Notes: generated from the sequence alone by a model not told the origin. A stretch of 45,468 nt of DNA from Chitinophagaceae bacterium (GCA_947452925.1 CANGFK010000003.1:1-45468), one strand, 5' to 3'; numbered from the stretch's first letter, positions 17,069-25,409 are shown. Numbers and translations are program-made.

Positions 17069-18043
17069 ATGACTGAAAAAGGAGCACAGCAAGAGGGTAA
17101 ACATTTTTTAGATCGTACCATTACCACTCGGGAACTCATCTTCTTGCTTGCGTTTGTATTTTGCTTGTCGCCACTCATCTCTCCACCTATTGCCTTACTG
17201 ATGGGGCTGATTATTGCGCAATTTATTGGGCATCCTTATCTGCACCTCAATCATAAAACAACCCACATTCTGCTACAAGTATCCGTTGTAGGATTAGGTT
17301 TTGGAATGAATGTATCCACTGCCATGAAGGCTGGCAAACAAGGCATTCTCTTCACCATTATTTCTATTGTGGGTACATTGATAATTGGAATTCTGATGGG
17401 TAAATACTTGAAGATAGAAAAGAAGACATCCTATCTTATTTCTTCTGGTACAGCTATCTGTGGAGGTAGTGCCATTGCCGCCATCTCACCCATAGTAAAG
17501 GCAGAAGAGAAGCAGATATCCGTTGCTTTGGGTGTTATTTTTATTCTGAATTCAATTGCCTTGGTTTTATTTCCTGTTGTAGGGCATTGGCTCAACATGT
17601 CTCAAACACAGTTTGGCATGTGGTGCGCATTGGCCATACACGATACTAGTTCAGTTGTAGGAGCAGCGAGTAAATATGTACCTCATGCCTTGGAAGTAGC
17701 CACCACTGTGAAGCTTGCAAGGGCATTATGGATTATCCCTATTGCTTTCATTTCAACATTTATATTTAAAGCACCAAAAGGGAAGATAAAGATTCCTTAT
17801 TTCATTGGGCTATTCATACTTGCCATGATAGCAAACACCTACTTGCCTATTGTACAAGAGTATGGTAAGTACTTAGTGTATATTGCCAAATCTGGATTAA
17901 CACTAACCTTGTTTTTAATCGGCTGTGGATTGTCCAAAAAGGTATTGCAATCGGTAGGAATTAAACCATTGATACAAGGAGTTGCGCTTTGGCTAATTAT
18001 ATCATTAGCTTCTTTGTGGGTGATAATGAGTGTTAATATGTAA
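17069..18043 (+). CDS. YeiH/UPF0324 family membrane protein (putative sulfate exporter)
   Basis: A 324-residue multi-pass membrane protein with about ten helices. Family-specific motifs are clear: LLQVSVVGLGFGMN near residue 70, SSGTAICGGSAIAAISPIVK near 130, and WCALAIHDTSSVVGAAS near 190. The family (Cons_hypoth698, YeiH) is annotated as putative sulfate exporter on limited evidence. The gene starts about 120 bases after the right arm of the inverted repeat. It has its own copy of the same repeat directly after its stop, which suggests separate transcription from ubiD. Confidence 0.88.
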   Translation: MTEKGAQQEGKHFLDRTITTRELIFLLAFVFCLSPLISPPIALLMGLIIAQFIGHPYLHLNHKTTHILLQVSVVGLGFGMNVSTAMKAGKQGILFTIISIVGTLIIGILMGKYLKIEKKTSYLISSGTAICGGSAIAAISPIVKAEEKQISVALGVIFILNSIALVLFPVVGHWLNMSQTQFGMWCALAIHDTSSVVGAASKYVPHALEVATTVKLARALWIIPIAFISTFIFKAPKGKIKIPYFIGLFILAMIANTYLPIVQEYGKYLVYIAKSGLTLTLFLIGCGLSKKVLQSVGIKPLIQGVALWLIISLASLWVIMSVNM

Positions 18044-18045
18044 AC

Positions 18046-18072
18046 TTTTACCACATAGACACAGTAGGCACA
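18046..18072. repeat. Third copy of the CACATAGACACAGTAGGCACA repeat
   Basis: TTACCACATAGACACAGTAG is repeated here, starting 2 bases after the yeiH-type stop. A degraded inverted partner may be present at about 18151-18185 (CTACTCTACCCTATGTTCC). It matches the arm 1.2 kb upstream over about 25 bases. Confidence 0.8.
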
Positions 18073-18197
18073 AAGTATTAAAGTTAGTTTAGATGAGTTC
18101 ACGTAGAATAGAGATTAGACAACTAGTCTATTTGAACTTAAAATGAAATGTTTTCCTACTCTACCCTATGTTCCTATCTTCCTATTTGTTAAGAAAC

Positions 18198-19163
18198 TTA
18201 TTTCTTCACTTCGGTAGTATACAACACCTCGCCCTTATCATTGATGTATTGAAGCAATAAAGACTTAGCTGTAAGCGAAGCCGCCACAAAGCCATAATCC
18301 TGTACGGCAAACTTGGAGAATTCTGCACTTGATACACCCGTTGCTTCTGCCCCAGAACCAGAGATGACTTGTACAAAATGATAACCCGCAGGCTGATCAA
18401 ATTCTAGGTGATGCTCATGACCACAGAAGTAAGCATCTACTTTATACTTCTCAAATAAGGGCCCGAAAGAGTATAACATATCACCAGTTTTCTCTTTTCT
18501 TCCACCAGCACTAAACAATGGATGATGCCCAACTACAAACTTCCAATTGGCAGTACTCTTTTGCAAACCTGCTTCTAACCATTTCTTTTGTGCTGCAGTA
18601 TCAACCCCTTTCACGTGTTCACCATAATCTTCACTACCGTAATAATTAGACTGAAAAGGACTGGTATCAATAATGAAAAACTCAGCAGTAGTACCATCTT
18701 TTAGTTTCTTAATTACGCTGTAATAACGAGCAGGCATGTGCCATCTAGCGCTAATCTTACTATAAGCAACTTCTGCATCTGGATTGGTTTTATAATCATG
18801 GTTGCCCAATGCCACATACCAATCATCAAATAATGGATGTTGTTTATACACATCCTCAAAAGAGGATTTCCAGCTAGGATCAAACTCACTCGCCACACCG
18901 CTTGGGTAAAAGTTATCACCTACAATCAGGTTGAAGGTTGCTTTTGTACAGACAGTAGCATTACTCATTTGTTCCGCTACCTTACGTTGATGCGGTTCAC
19001 CGTGTCGTCCCCAATCGCCCATAATCAGGAAGTTAAGCGACTTAGAAACTGTTTTAATATTCTTTATCAAGCAAGCAGGTGCATCTAATGGTGCTTCTTT
19101 TTCTTGGGCATCAACTGCCAAAAAATTACAAGCCATCAAAGCTGAAATCAGTATTCTTCTCAT
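18198..19163 (-). CDS. Secreted metallophosphoesterase, tartrate-resistant acid phosphatase type
   Basis: A 321-residue protein with a short signal peptide (MRRILISALMACNFLAVDAQ). It carries the metal-ligand blocks of purple-acid/calcineurin-like phosphatases in order: FLIMGDWGRHGEPHQ, LIVGDNFYPSGV, YVALGNHDYKTN, FVVGHHPLFSAGG and FCGHEHHLEF. The spacing and the RWHMPARYY segment match single-domain acid phosphatases like ACP5. It probably releases phosphate from organic phosphate esters in the periplasm or outside the cell. It converges with the yeiH-type gene across about 155 bases that contain the repeat copy. Confidence 0.9.
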   Translation of the reverse strand: MRRILISALMACNFLAVDAQEKEAPLDAPACLIKNIKTVSKSLNFLIMGDWGRHGEPHQRKVAEQMSNATVCTKATFNLIVGDNFYPSGVASEFDPSWKSSFEDVYKQHPLFDDWYVALGNHDYKTNPDAEVAYSKISARWHMPARYYSVIKKLKDGTTAEFFIIDTSPFQSNYYGSEDYGEHVKGVDTAAQKKWLEAGLQKSTANWKFVVGHHPLFSAGGRKEKTGDMLYSFGPLFEKYKVDAYFCGHEHHLEFDQPAGYHFVQVISGSGAEATGVSSAEFSKFAVQDYGFVAASLTAKSLLLQYINDKGEVLYTTEVKK

Positions 19164-19289
19164 GTTATTTATTTATATGTTGGGCGTCGAAGATTGGTAA
19201 ATTACAAACTCCATTTGTGTTTTATATATTATTCTTTGGTTAATTTTTAAATTATGATTGAATGATTAGAATGAGTAAAATGATTCTAC

Positions 19290-19324
19290 AAACTAACCAC
19301 TAATAACTAATCACTAACAACTAA
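19290..19324 (-). repeat. Heptamer array (TTAGTKR) overlapping the miaE stop codon
   Basis: On the minus strand five consecutive heptamers read TTAGTTG TTAGTGA TTAGTTA TTAGTGG TTAGTTT. The first contains the TAG stop of the MiaE-like gene (19321-19323). The same heptamer family overlaps the murC stop at 43780-43807. Confidence 0.8.
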
Positions 19325-19935
19325 TGAATTCTATCTCCCCTCACTTCTAGTTTCACAATCATAGCAGCCTCATAGTCTAGCCATTCTTTCCATCGGGTAC
19401 GCACTTTTTCCTTTTCAAAGTATGTTTCTGATAGGTCAATAAACAAAGTATAATGTCCTGCTTCACTCTCCATAAACCGACGATAAAACTTACGCAAATA
19501 AGCATCGTTCAATCCTTCACTCAATCTTTTAAAGCGCTCGCAACTACGCGCTTCTACCAATGCCATCGTTAAAAGTTGATCTAGCATACGTTCTTCTTCT
19601 CTTCCACCCTTCTTTTGGAAAGCAATCAGTTGGTTCACATATTCATCACGACGCTGCTTGCCAAGGGAAAGGTTTCGTTTCTTGAGTTCATTCAAAACCA
19701 ATCTAAAATGGCCCCATTCTTCAGTAACAATGGGAGATAAATCAAATACCAATCTTTCTCTGTCCGAGTAACGCTGTATCAATGATATGCAAGTGAGTGC
19801 AGCTTTCTGTTCGCAGTAGGCATGGTCGGTCAGTATTGCTTGAATATCCATGGCAGCTAAGTCTACCCAACGTGGATCGGTAGGCAATTGAAGCCCTAAA
19901 ATATTCTTTGTGTCTTCGGAAAAGTCGTAAGCCAT
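19321..19935 (-). CDS. miaE: tRNA hydroxylase, MiaE family
   Basis: A diiron monooxygenase-like protein of 204 residues from the ATG at 19935. The ferritin-like four-helix bundle shows metal-ligand motifs typical of MiaE: HAYCEQKAALTCISLI, IVTEEWGHFRLVL, MALVEARSCERFKRL and FMESEAGHYTLFIDL. MiaE hydroxylates the isopentenyl side chain of ms2i6A-37 in tRNA. The ORF track starts at 19989, but the extra MLLVLTFNYQLVIINNEL is encoded by an AT-rich word repeat (TTGATAATT type), so MAYDFSEDTKNILG is the better start. No miaB or miaA is in the window. The stop codon lies within a heptamer array. Confidence 0.88.
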   Translation of the reverse strand: MAYDFSEDTKNILGLQLPTDPRWVDLAAMDIQAILTDHAYCEQKAALTCISLIQRYSDRERLVFDLSPIVTEEWGHFRLVLNELKKRNLSLGKQRRDEYVNQLIAFQKKGGREEERMLDQLLTMALVEARSCERFKRLSEGLNDAYLRKFYRRFMESEAGHYTLFIDLSETYFEKEKVRTRWKEWLDYEAAMIVKLEVRGDRIH

Positions 19936-20044
19936 AAGTTCATTATTGATAATTACCAATTGATAATTGAATGTCAAAACTAACAGCAATTATTTAATTC
20001 GGGTTGAAAGCAATAACAAAATCTCGCTCAAATCAGCTTTCACT

Positions 20045-20290
20045 CATTCACTTCAGCCTTTTCATCACCTGAATCAGGCAATAATCCACTTGAGTGACAG
20101 ATAAATTCACGTGAGTCACGTTTCGACTCACCTGAGTGAGAACCCGACTCACGTGAATTTATCTTTCCCCCACCTGAGTGAAAGTCTGACCCAACTGAGT
20201 GGAAACGTGACTCACGTGAATTTATTCTTCACTCAGGTGAGTCGAAACCTGACTCAGGTGGGTGGAACCCCGACTCAAGTGAGGAAATGA
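20045..20290. repeat. Array B: eleven to twelve CANNTG-centred palindromes at exact 21-bp spacing
   Basis: Hexamers CATTCA, CACCTG, CACTTG, CACGTG, CACCTG, CACGTG, CACCTG, CAACTG, CACGTG, CAGGTG, CAGGTG, CAAGTG are centred at 20047.5, 20068.5, 20089.5 and so on to 20278.5, each step exactly 21 bases. Most are flanked as ACTCA-x-TGAGT. AGATAAATTCACGTGAGTC (20099-20117) and its exact reverse complement (20146-20164) form a 19-bp inverted repeat. The array fills the divergent region between miaE and bioF. A frame from 20105 to 20290 stays open without an ATG and would encode heptads such as THVNLSF and TQVSRNL. Confidence 0.9.
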
Positions 20291-20402
20291 CCTGTAAAGA
20301 ACGAATTGTTATTAATGAAGAGAAACAAGTATTTGACAAAGATGAAAAAGTTGTTCAAGCGCATTTTCCCTGTTGCCAACTCATTTAATCGGTTGTATAG
20401 AT

Positions 20403-20410
20403 TAGTTTTG
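20403..20410 (+). promoter_or_regulatory. -7 element of the BioF-like gene
   Basis: TAGTTTTG matches TAnnTTTG exactly and ends 5 bases before the ATG at 20416. The nearest TTG upstream (20373-20375) is 27 bases away, longer than usual. If used, the mRNA is essentially leaderless. Confidence 0.5.
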
Positions 20411-20415
20411 ACGCT

Positions 20416-21528
20416 ATGTATAACGATGATTTTTTACAAAGCAAGTTATTAGAACGAAAAGAACAGAATGCTTTTAGAACTTTACGGCTGCCTGATGATA
20501 AGATTGATTTTTGCAGTAACGACTATCTCGGCATTGCCCGTTTAGGCGAAACTCTTTCCGATGCTTACTTACAACTTATAACTTACAACTCACAACCGTC
20601 TTCCGGTTCCACAGGCTCTCGCCTTCTTGCAGGAAACTATGCTTTGATTGAAGAAACAGAAAAACAAATAGCTAGCTTCCATCAAGCCGAAGCAGGACTA
20701 ATATTCAATTCTGGCTACGATGCAAACCTCGGATTACTGAGTTGTGTTCCTCAAAGAGGCGATACAATCATATACGATTTCCTTAGCCATGCCTCTATCA
20801 GAGATGGAATCAGATTATCTCAAGCGCAATCTTATGCTTTTCTCCACAATGATTTGAATGATTTGGAACGTAGATTGAAGGGTGCTACAGGAAACATTTT
20901 TGTGGTTACAGAATCGGTGTTTAGTATGGATGGCGATTATTGTCCTTTGTCCGAGATAGTTACCCTTTGCAGACAATATAACGCACATTTAATTCTTGAT
21001 GAAGCACACGCTACAGGCGTTGTTGGAAAAGGGGGAGAAGGATTGGCTCAACAGCTTCAGTTGCAAGACGACCTATTTGCGCGGGTACATACTTTCGGAA
21101 AAGCTTGTGGATGTCATGGTGCAGTTGTGTTGGGCAGTAATTCGTTAAGAGATTACCTCATCAATTTTGCACGTAGTTTCATCTATTCAACGGCCTTGCC
21201 TCCTGCTGCCATTAATGTTATAGCCAATAGTTACGCTTTATTTCCCAAGATGCACAAAGAGCGTGAACACCTCAATACATTAATTAATTATTTTCAATCA
21301 GCCACTATTGCTTATCCCAAACTTATTTCCACTACGCCCATTCAAGTGGTGGTAGTTGCAGGCAATACTGAAGTGAAACGGGTAGCAGATCTGTTGCAAA
21401 ATAATAGTCTGGATATTCGCCCCATACTCTATCCCACAGTTCCAAAAGGTAGTGAAAGGCTGAGGATTGTATTGCATAGTTTTAATACGCTGGAAGAAGT
21501 AAAGCTTTTGGTTGGTCTGCTAGCTTGA
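20416..21528 (+). CDS. bioF: 8-amino-7-oxononanoate synthase-like (alpha-oxoamine synthase)
   Basis: A 370-residue fold-type I PLP enzyme. Alpha-oxoamine synthase hallmarks are present: FCSNDYLGIA, GSTGSRLLAGN, FLSHASIRDG (His125 stacking on PLP), LILDEAHATGVVG (Asp195, His198) and the Schiff-base Lys229 in HTFGKACGCHGAVV. BioF condenses pimeloyl-ACP/CoA with alanine in biotin synthesis; the related Kbl and SptC enzymes share the fold. Length and the HTFGKACG motif fit BioF best. No other bio gene is adjacent in this window, so the pathway is inferred from family only. The start sits 5 bases after a -7 element. Confidence 0.85.
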   Translation: MYNDDFLQSKLLERKEQNAFRTLRLPDDKIDFCSNDYLGIARLGETLSDAYLQLITYNSQPSSGSTGSRLLAGNYALIEETEKQIASFHQAEAGLIFNSGYDANLGLLSCVPQRGDTIIYDFLSHASIRDGIRLSQAQSYAFLHNDLNDLERRLKGATGNIFVVTESVFSMDGDYCPLSEIVTLCRQYNAHLILDEAHATGVVGKGGEGLAQQLQLQDDLFARVHTFGKACGCHGAVVLGSNSLRDYLINFARSFIYSTALPPAAINVIANSYALFPKMHKEREHLNTLINYFQSATIAYPKLISTTPIQVVVVAGNTEVKRVADLLQNNSLDIRPILYPTVPKGSERLRIVLHSFNTLEEVKLLVGLLA

Positions 21529-21543
21529 GAAATGTAAATAAAC

Positions 21544-21578
21544 AAAAGAGGCTATTGCATGGTGCAATAGCCTCTTTT
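21544..21578. terminator. Bidirectional intrinsic terminator between bioF and rocD
   Basis: Perfect 16-bp arms (AAAAGAGGCTATTGCA / TGCAATAGCCTCTTTT) around the 3-base loop TGG. The A-run on one side and T-run on the other allow termination in both directions. It sits between the convergent bioF and rocD stops. Confidence 0.92.
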
Positions 21579-21594
21579 CAGTTAAGTCTATTTC

Positions 21595-22827
21595 TTATTC
21601 CAGCGTCTTCAACGACTTTCTTATAATCTCCACGCACTCCAGAATTTGTTCTTTAGTGATAAGCAACGGTGGTGCAAAACGGATTTTATCTCCATGTGTT
21701 GGCTTTGCCAAAAGACCATTGTCGCGCAAGGCCAAACATAAATCCCAAGATGCATCCGGGTTCTCATGTTGTATCACTATCGCGTTTAATAAACCCTTTC
21801 CACGAACGATTCTAATCAATGGAGACTGTAGTTTCACTAGCTCTTCTCTCAATAAAATCCCCATTGCTTCAGCGTTTTCAGCCATCTTTTCATCTTTCAA
21901 TACTTTCAATGAAGCAATTGCTACGGCGCAAGCCAAGGGATTACCGCCATAAGTACTGCCGTGTTCTCCTGGCTTGATGGTAAGCATTATTTCGTCATTG
22001 GCAAGAATTGCTGCAACAGGCATGGTGCCGCCGCTCAATGCTTTACCGAGAATCAAGATGTCTGGCTTTACGTTTTCGTGGTCGCAAGCCAATACTTTAC
22101 CCGTTCTGCAGAGGCCTGTTTGTATTTCATCTGCAATGAAAAGGACATTGTATTTCGTGCACAGTTCGCGTACTTTGGTCAGGTAACCTTCGTCAGGAAT
22201 CACTACGCCTGCTTCTCCTTGAATGGGTTCTACCATAAATGCGGCTACATTAGAATCTTTCAATGCTTCTTCCAAAGCCACTGTGTCGTTGTAAGGCACG
22301 AGTGCAAACCCAGGCATGAATGGTCCGAAGTCTTTGTAACTGCTTGGGTCGGTAGATGAAGAAATTGCTGCTAGGGTACGTCCCCAGAAGTTGCCCTCTG
22401 CAAATATTACTTTAGCCTGATTCTCTGCTACCCCTTTGTGTTTGTATGCCCAGCGTCTTGCTAGTTTTATGGCAGTTTCGCCTCCCTCTACGCCCGTATT
22501 CATGGGTAGTACTTTGTCGAAACCAAAGAATTCGGTAATGTATTTTTCGTATTCGCCCAATATGTTGTTGTGAAAGGCACGGGAAGTAAGTGTTAAAGTC
22601 TGCGCTTGCTTAGTGAGTGCCTCAATGATTTTTGGATGGCAATGTCCCTGATTAACGGCAGAATAACCACTCAAAAAGTCATAGTATTGCTTACCATCAA
22701 CGTCAGTAAGGTAAACGCCTTTGCCTTCGGAAAGTACTACAGGCAATGGATGGTAGTTGTGAGCGCCAAATTTGTCTTCTAGTTCCAGATAATAATTGCT
22801 CTTGTCGGAGAGTGTATGTGTGTTCAT
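21595..22827 (-). CDS. rocD: Ornithine aminotransferase (ornithine-oxo-acid transaminase)
   Basis: A 410-residue class III aminotransferase. Residues [57 protein letters not shown] and [13 protein letters not shown] are characteristic of ornithine aminotransferase, including the [10 protein letters not shown] loop that separates it from acetylornithine and GABA enzymes. The PLP lysine is Lys262 in [10 protein letters not shown]. It converts ornithine and 2-oxoglutarate to glutamate semialdehyde and glutamate, linking arginine breakdown to proline and glutamate. It is monocistronic, ending at the shared terminator. Confidence 0.95.
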   Translation of the reverse strand: MNTHTLSDKSNYYLELEDKFGAHNYHPLPVVLSEGKGVYLTDVDGKQYYDFLSGYSAVNQGHCHPKIIEALTKQAQTLTLTSRAFHNNILGEYEKYITEFFGFDKVLPMNTGVEGGETAIKLARRWAYKHKGVAENQAKVIFAEGNFWGRTLAAISSSTDPSSYKDFGPFMPGFALVPYNDTVALEEALKDSNVAAFMVEPIQGEAGVVIPDEGYLTKVRELCTKYNVLFIADEIQTGLCRTGKVLACDHENVKPDILILGKALSGGTMPVAAILANDEIMLTIKPGEHGSTYGGNPLACAVAIASLKVLKDEKMAENAEAMGILLREELVKLQSPLIRIVRGKGLLNAIVIQHENPDASWDLCLALRDNGLLAKPTHGDKIRFAPPLLITKEQILECVEIIRKSLKTLE

Positions 22828-23150
22828 TGTTATAAATGTTAATGCACGCCTATGGTCATAGCTGATGGCTGATGAACCAATAGTGTTTTAATAATAAATA
22901 ATTGTCCTGAAAAAATTGTGTAAACAGGTGCTGAAAGACAGCTGGGAATAAGTAGGAATTACAACCCAATGGGATGATCGAGAAAGTCTAAATTTGAAAG
23001 AAGGAATACCATAACACCTGAATTGGGGCGCAAGATAAAGAATTTACAGTGATTAATTAAAAGTACAATACTTGGCATTCCGATCAATAATGAAAAATAA
23101 ATATTTCGATGCCAGTTTTCTATAATTTTTAATACAAGCATATTCTTATG
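22828..23150. other. Intergenic stretch upstream of rocD, nothing firm
   Basis: It should hold the rocD promoter. The 60-residue minus-strand ORF at 22959-23141 has no recognisable motif and ends against the repeat array, so I do not call it a gene. Confidence 0.5.
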
Positions 23151-23375
23151 GGATACACATGAATTAACATTAATTCATGCACACCCTTATAGGATACACG
23201 TGAATTAACATTAATTCATGTACACCCTTAAAGGATACACGTGTATGACTGCCAATATGTACATATCCTATAAGGATGCACGTGTGTGACTGCCAATATG
23301 TACACACCCTTATAGGATACACATGAATGAACATTAATTCATGTGTATCCTATAAGATTACTCGTGTATTAAACC
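23151..23375. repeat. Array C: 41-bp tandem palindromic units (dyads every 20.5 bp)
   Basis: Units start at 23151, 23192, 23233, 23274 and 23315, exactly 41 bases apart, each beginning GGATACACATG, GGATACACGTG or GGATGCACGTG; a sixth, partial unit starts at 23356. Unit 5 is a perfect inverted repeat with 14-bp arms (GGATACACATGAAT / ATTCATGTGTATCC) and an 8-base loop. Unit 1 holds the 10-bp-arm palindrome CATGAATTAA-CA-TTAATTCATG. Units 3 and 4 have a different centre (GTGACTGCCAATATG type). A second dyad at CCTTATAGG lies halfway between, so symmetry centres alternate every 20.5 bases. Confidence 0.9.
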
Positions 23376-23485
23376 TATTTAGGGCATTGCCAGCCACAAA
23401 CTGCCTCTTTTAGCAACTATTTCTACGGGGTTTATTAATTTGTTGAGGTTTGATGGAGAAATTGTATGGATATTTGTAGAACACT

Positions 23486-23589
23486 CGCCGTTGTTGTGTC
23501 TTCTTGACCAACAACTATACAGGGGAAATATAATTAATTAAATAATCGTTCTATTGCTTGTTGTTGGTGAGGAAGATACAATAACGGCG
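23486..23589 (+). ncRNA. Long imperfect hairpin (30-bp stem, 44-base loop), possible structured RNA
   Basis: CGCCGTTGTTGTGTCTTC... at 23486-23515 pairs with GTTGTTGGTGAGGAAGATAC... at 23560-23589 at 26 of 30 positions. Three of the four mismatches are G-T or T-G, which pair as G-U wobbles if the plus strand is transcribed. This points to selection on an RNA stem. It lies about 130 bases upstream of the MORN/TPR gene and could be part of its leader or an independent RNA. No T-run follows, so it is not a simple terminator. Confidence 0.45.
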
Positions 23590-23716
23590 GTGGAAGATCA
23601 AGAAAGGGGAAAAGAGAAACTTATATTTGCTTGAGAATATTTAATTAAAATCTCCATTGATTTATGCTGATGTTAATAACAGCAACGACAAAAGAAACAA
23701 TACTTAAATTAACTTT

Positions 23717-24883
23717 ATGCTTAAAACCCTTCTTACTTTCTTGATTTTATTGTCTCTAATCAAAATTTCATACGCACAAAATAAATCTGATAAAATTGTT
23801 TTTGTAGTTGACTCAATATACGTGCAGAATGACCCTGAAGAAGGAGATAATATCAATCAAACAGATGTTTCGGATTTAAAAGTGATAAAAAATAAAGACT
23901 CACTAAAAGCTTTAGGACTAGAAAAATTTGACGGTGTAACCTATATTTTCACAAAAGCTTACAGAGAAAGAAGCGAGCAGCAAAAACAAATTCCATCCAC
24001 AAAACAAATGATCAAAAACAATGGTGTGTTTGAGCTTAATGGAAATACTTACAATGGTAAATTCATTGATTATTACTACAGTGGGAAAAAGAAATCAGAA
24101 GGTACACTTAAAAATGGAGTGATAGATGGAGATATTATCATGTATTATCAAAACGGTAAAATTAAAATTAAAAGACATTACCATCCTGGCGGAGTTAAAG
24201 ACGGAAAAGAGGTATTGTACTTTGAGGATGGAACACCAATGCAACAAGGGGCATATGTAAATGGAAAAGAGGATGGGGTTTGGGAATCATATTTTCCTAA
24301 TGGGCAAATTAAAATGAGAACTAATTACAAGAACGGAGAACTTGTTGATACTGGTGCAATCTATTACTCGACAGGCAAGTTAAAACAAAAGGTACTAATG
24401 AAAAAGGGAAAAGCAGTTTCTGATCCGATACACGAAAAAATAGATAACCTCATAGCAAAAAGCAAGGATAGCAATGAAGAAGGAGATATGAAATCTGCAA
24501 TAAAGTATTGTTCTAAGGCAATAGAATTAGACAGTTCATATGCAGATGCTTATTTTTACATAGGGACAATGAAGTTGAATGATTTGAAATTTGATGATGC
24601 GATTACAGATTTTAATAAAGCCTTAGAATTAGAGCCCTTTATGGATAGAGCCTTGGCTAACAGGGCTGTTGCAAGAGTTAGAAAGTATCAATTTAGTAAT
24701 AGCAGAACAATATCTAAAAATAGTCAAGTTACTGTTTTAGCATCTAAAGACAAAGTTCCATTACCTGAAGAAGAACGGGAAAAGATATGTAGCGATTTAC
24801 AAAAGGTGGTTTCGTTAGGTATCAAATTAGGATTGATTCAAGAAATGATAAAAGATTATTGTACTGGGAATAGTAATAATTGA
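23717..24883 (+). CDS. Exported MORN-variant and TPR repeat protein
   Basis: The 388-residue protein starts with a signal peptide (MLKTLLTFLILLSLIKISYA). Residues about 105-235 contain five to six MORN-variant (YwqK-type) repeats: GKFIDYYYSGKKKSEGTLKN, GDIIMYYQNGKIK, GKEVLYFEDGTPMQQGAYVN, GVWESYFPNGQIKMRTNYKN and GAIYYSTGKLKQKVL. Residues about 245-320 hold two tetratricopeptide repeats (GDMKSAIKYCSKAIELDSS, KFDDAITDFNKALELEP). Both domains usually support protein-protein contacts; proteins of this layout are common in Bacteroidota and mostly uncharacterised. It is probably periplasmic or surface-exposed and is a single-gene unit ending before a terminator. Confidence 0.85.
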   Translation: MLKTLLTFLILLSLIKISYAQNKSDKIVFVVDSIYVQNDPEEGDNINQTDVSDLKVIKNKDSLKALGLEKFDGVTYIFTKAYRERSEQQKQIPSTKQMIKNNGVFELNGNTYNGKFIDYYYSGKKKSEGTLKNGVIDGDIIMYYQNGKIKIKRHYHPGGVKDGKEVLYFEDGTPMQQGAYVNGKEDGVWESYFPNGQIKMRTNYKNGELVDTGAIYYSTGKLKQKVLMKKGKAVSDPIHEKIDNLIAKSKDSNEEGDMKSAIKYCSKAIELDSSYADAYFYIGTMKLNDLKFDDAITDFNKALELEPFMDRALANRAVARVRKYQFSNSRTISKNSQVTVLASKDKVPLPEEEREKICSDLQKVVSLGIKLGLIQEMIKDYCTGNSNN

Positions 24884-25047
24884 TTGAACTACCCTGCTCT
24901 CAGCTATTTCGCGTCAAACTTGCTACAATCTACAATGGCTAGTGCGTTTCGCGCGTTCATTCGCTAAGGTTATATCTACCTTATGTATGTCTTGGCCTAG
25001 TTCATGAATCTACAGATGCAAGATACATATCACCTACCCAAAATAAA

Positions 25048-25083
25048 AAAGCCCCTCATCAGTGTTACCTAATGAGGGGCTTT
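25048..25083. terminator. Bidirectional intrinsic terminator after atpC and the MORN/TPR gene
   Basis: 12-bp arms AAAGCCCCTCAT / ATGAGGGGCTTT with a 12-base loop, preceded by A6 and followed by TTTGTAT. It separates the convergent MORN/TPR gene and atpC. The rest of 24884-25047 shows nothing recognisable. Confidence 0.9.
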
Positions 25084-25101
25084 GTATAAAAGAGTAATAG
25101 C

Positions 25102-25356
25102 TTATTCTACAATTATAGCGCCTTCTACCAATACCGTTGCTTTGTTGTTAAGTACTTCTACAAAACCACTTTGAATGGTATAATTCTCGAAAGTAGATTT
25201 ATCTTTCAGAATCTTAAGGTTGCCCTTAGACAAAGCACTGACCAAGGGCGCATGCTTTTCTAATACTTCAAACAAACCATCGATTCCAGGAAGCTGTACA
25301 CCATATACAGACCCACTGAATATCTTTTTATCAGGTGTTAATATTTCTAACGTCAT
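25102..25356 (-). CDS. atpC: ATP synthase F1 subunit epsilon
   Basis: From the ATG at 25356 the protein has 84 residues, MTLEILTPDKKIFSGSVYGV. It forms the N-terminal beta-sandwich of epsilon: GVQLPGIDGLFEVLEKHAPL and the YTIQSGFVEVLNNKATVLVE hairpin. The C-terminal helical hairpin found in E. coli epsilon (about 138 residues) is missing. Short epsilon proteins are usual in Bacteroidota, so this is not a truncation. The track start at 25380 would add MLILSNKI, which is less likely. It follows atpD by about 50 bases on the same strand, and the pair is separate from the other F-type ATPase genes. Confidence 0.92.
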   Translation of the reverse strand: MTLEILTPDKKIFSGSVYGVQLPGIDGLFEVLEKHAPLVSALSKGNLKILKDKSTFENYTIQSGFVEVLNNKATVLVEGAIIVE

Positions 25357-25384
25357 AATCTTATTACTTAAAATTAGCAACTAG

Positions 25385-25409
25385 CTAATCCCCCTTTAGG
25401 GGACAAGGG

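Noticed and set aside
20105-20290. Open frame of about 62 codons with heptads such as THVNLSF and TQVSRNL
   Set aside because: It is the in-frame reading of array B, without ATG or leader; the DNA symmetry explains the pattern better than a protein.
22959-23141. 60-residue minus-strand ORF upstream of rocD
   Set aside because: No motif, no promoter and no partner gene; length within chance for AT-rich intergenic DNA.
23151-23375. CRISPR array
   Set aside because: Repeats are directly adjacent palindromic units of 41 bp without unique spacers, and no cas gene is present. The same holds for arrays A, B, D and E.
25102-25356. Truncated ATP synthase epsilon subunit
   Set aside because: The missing C-terminal helical part is a normal condition for short epsilon proteins in this phylum; the beta-sandwich is complete.
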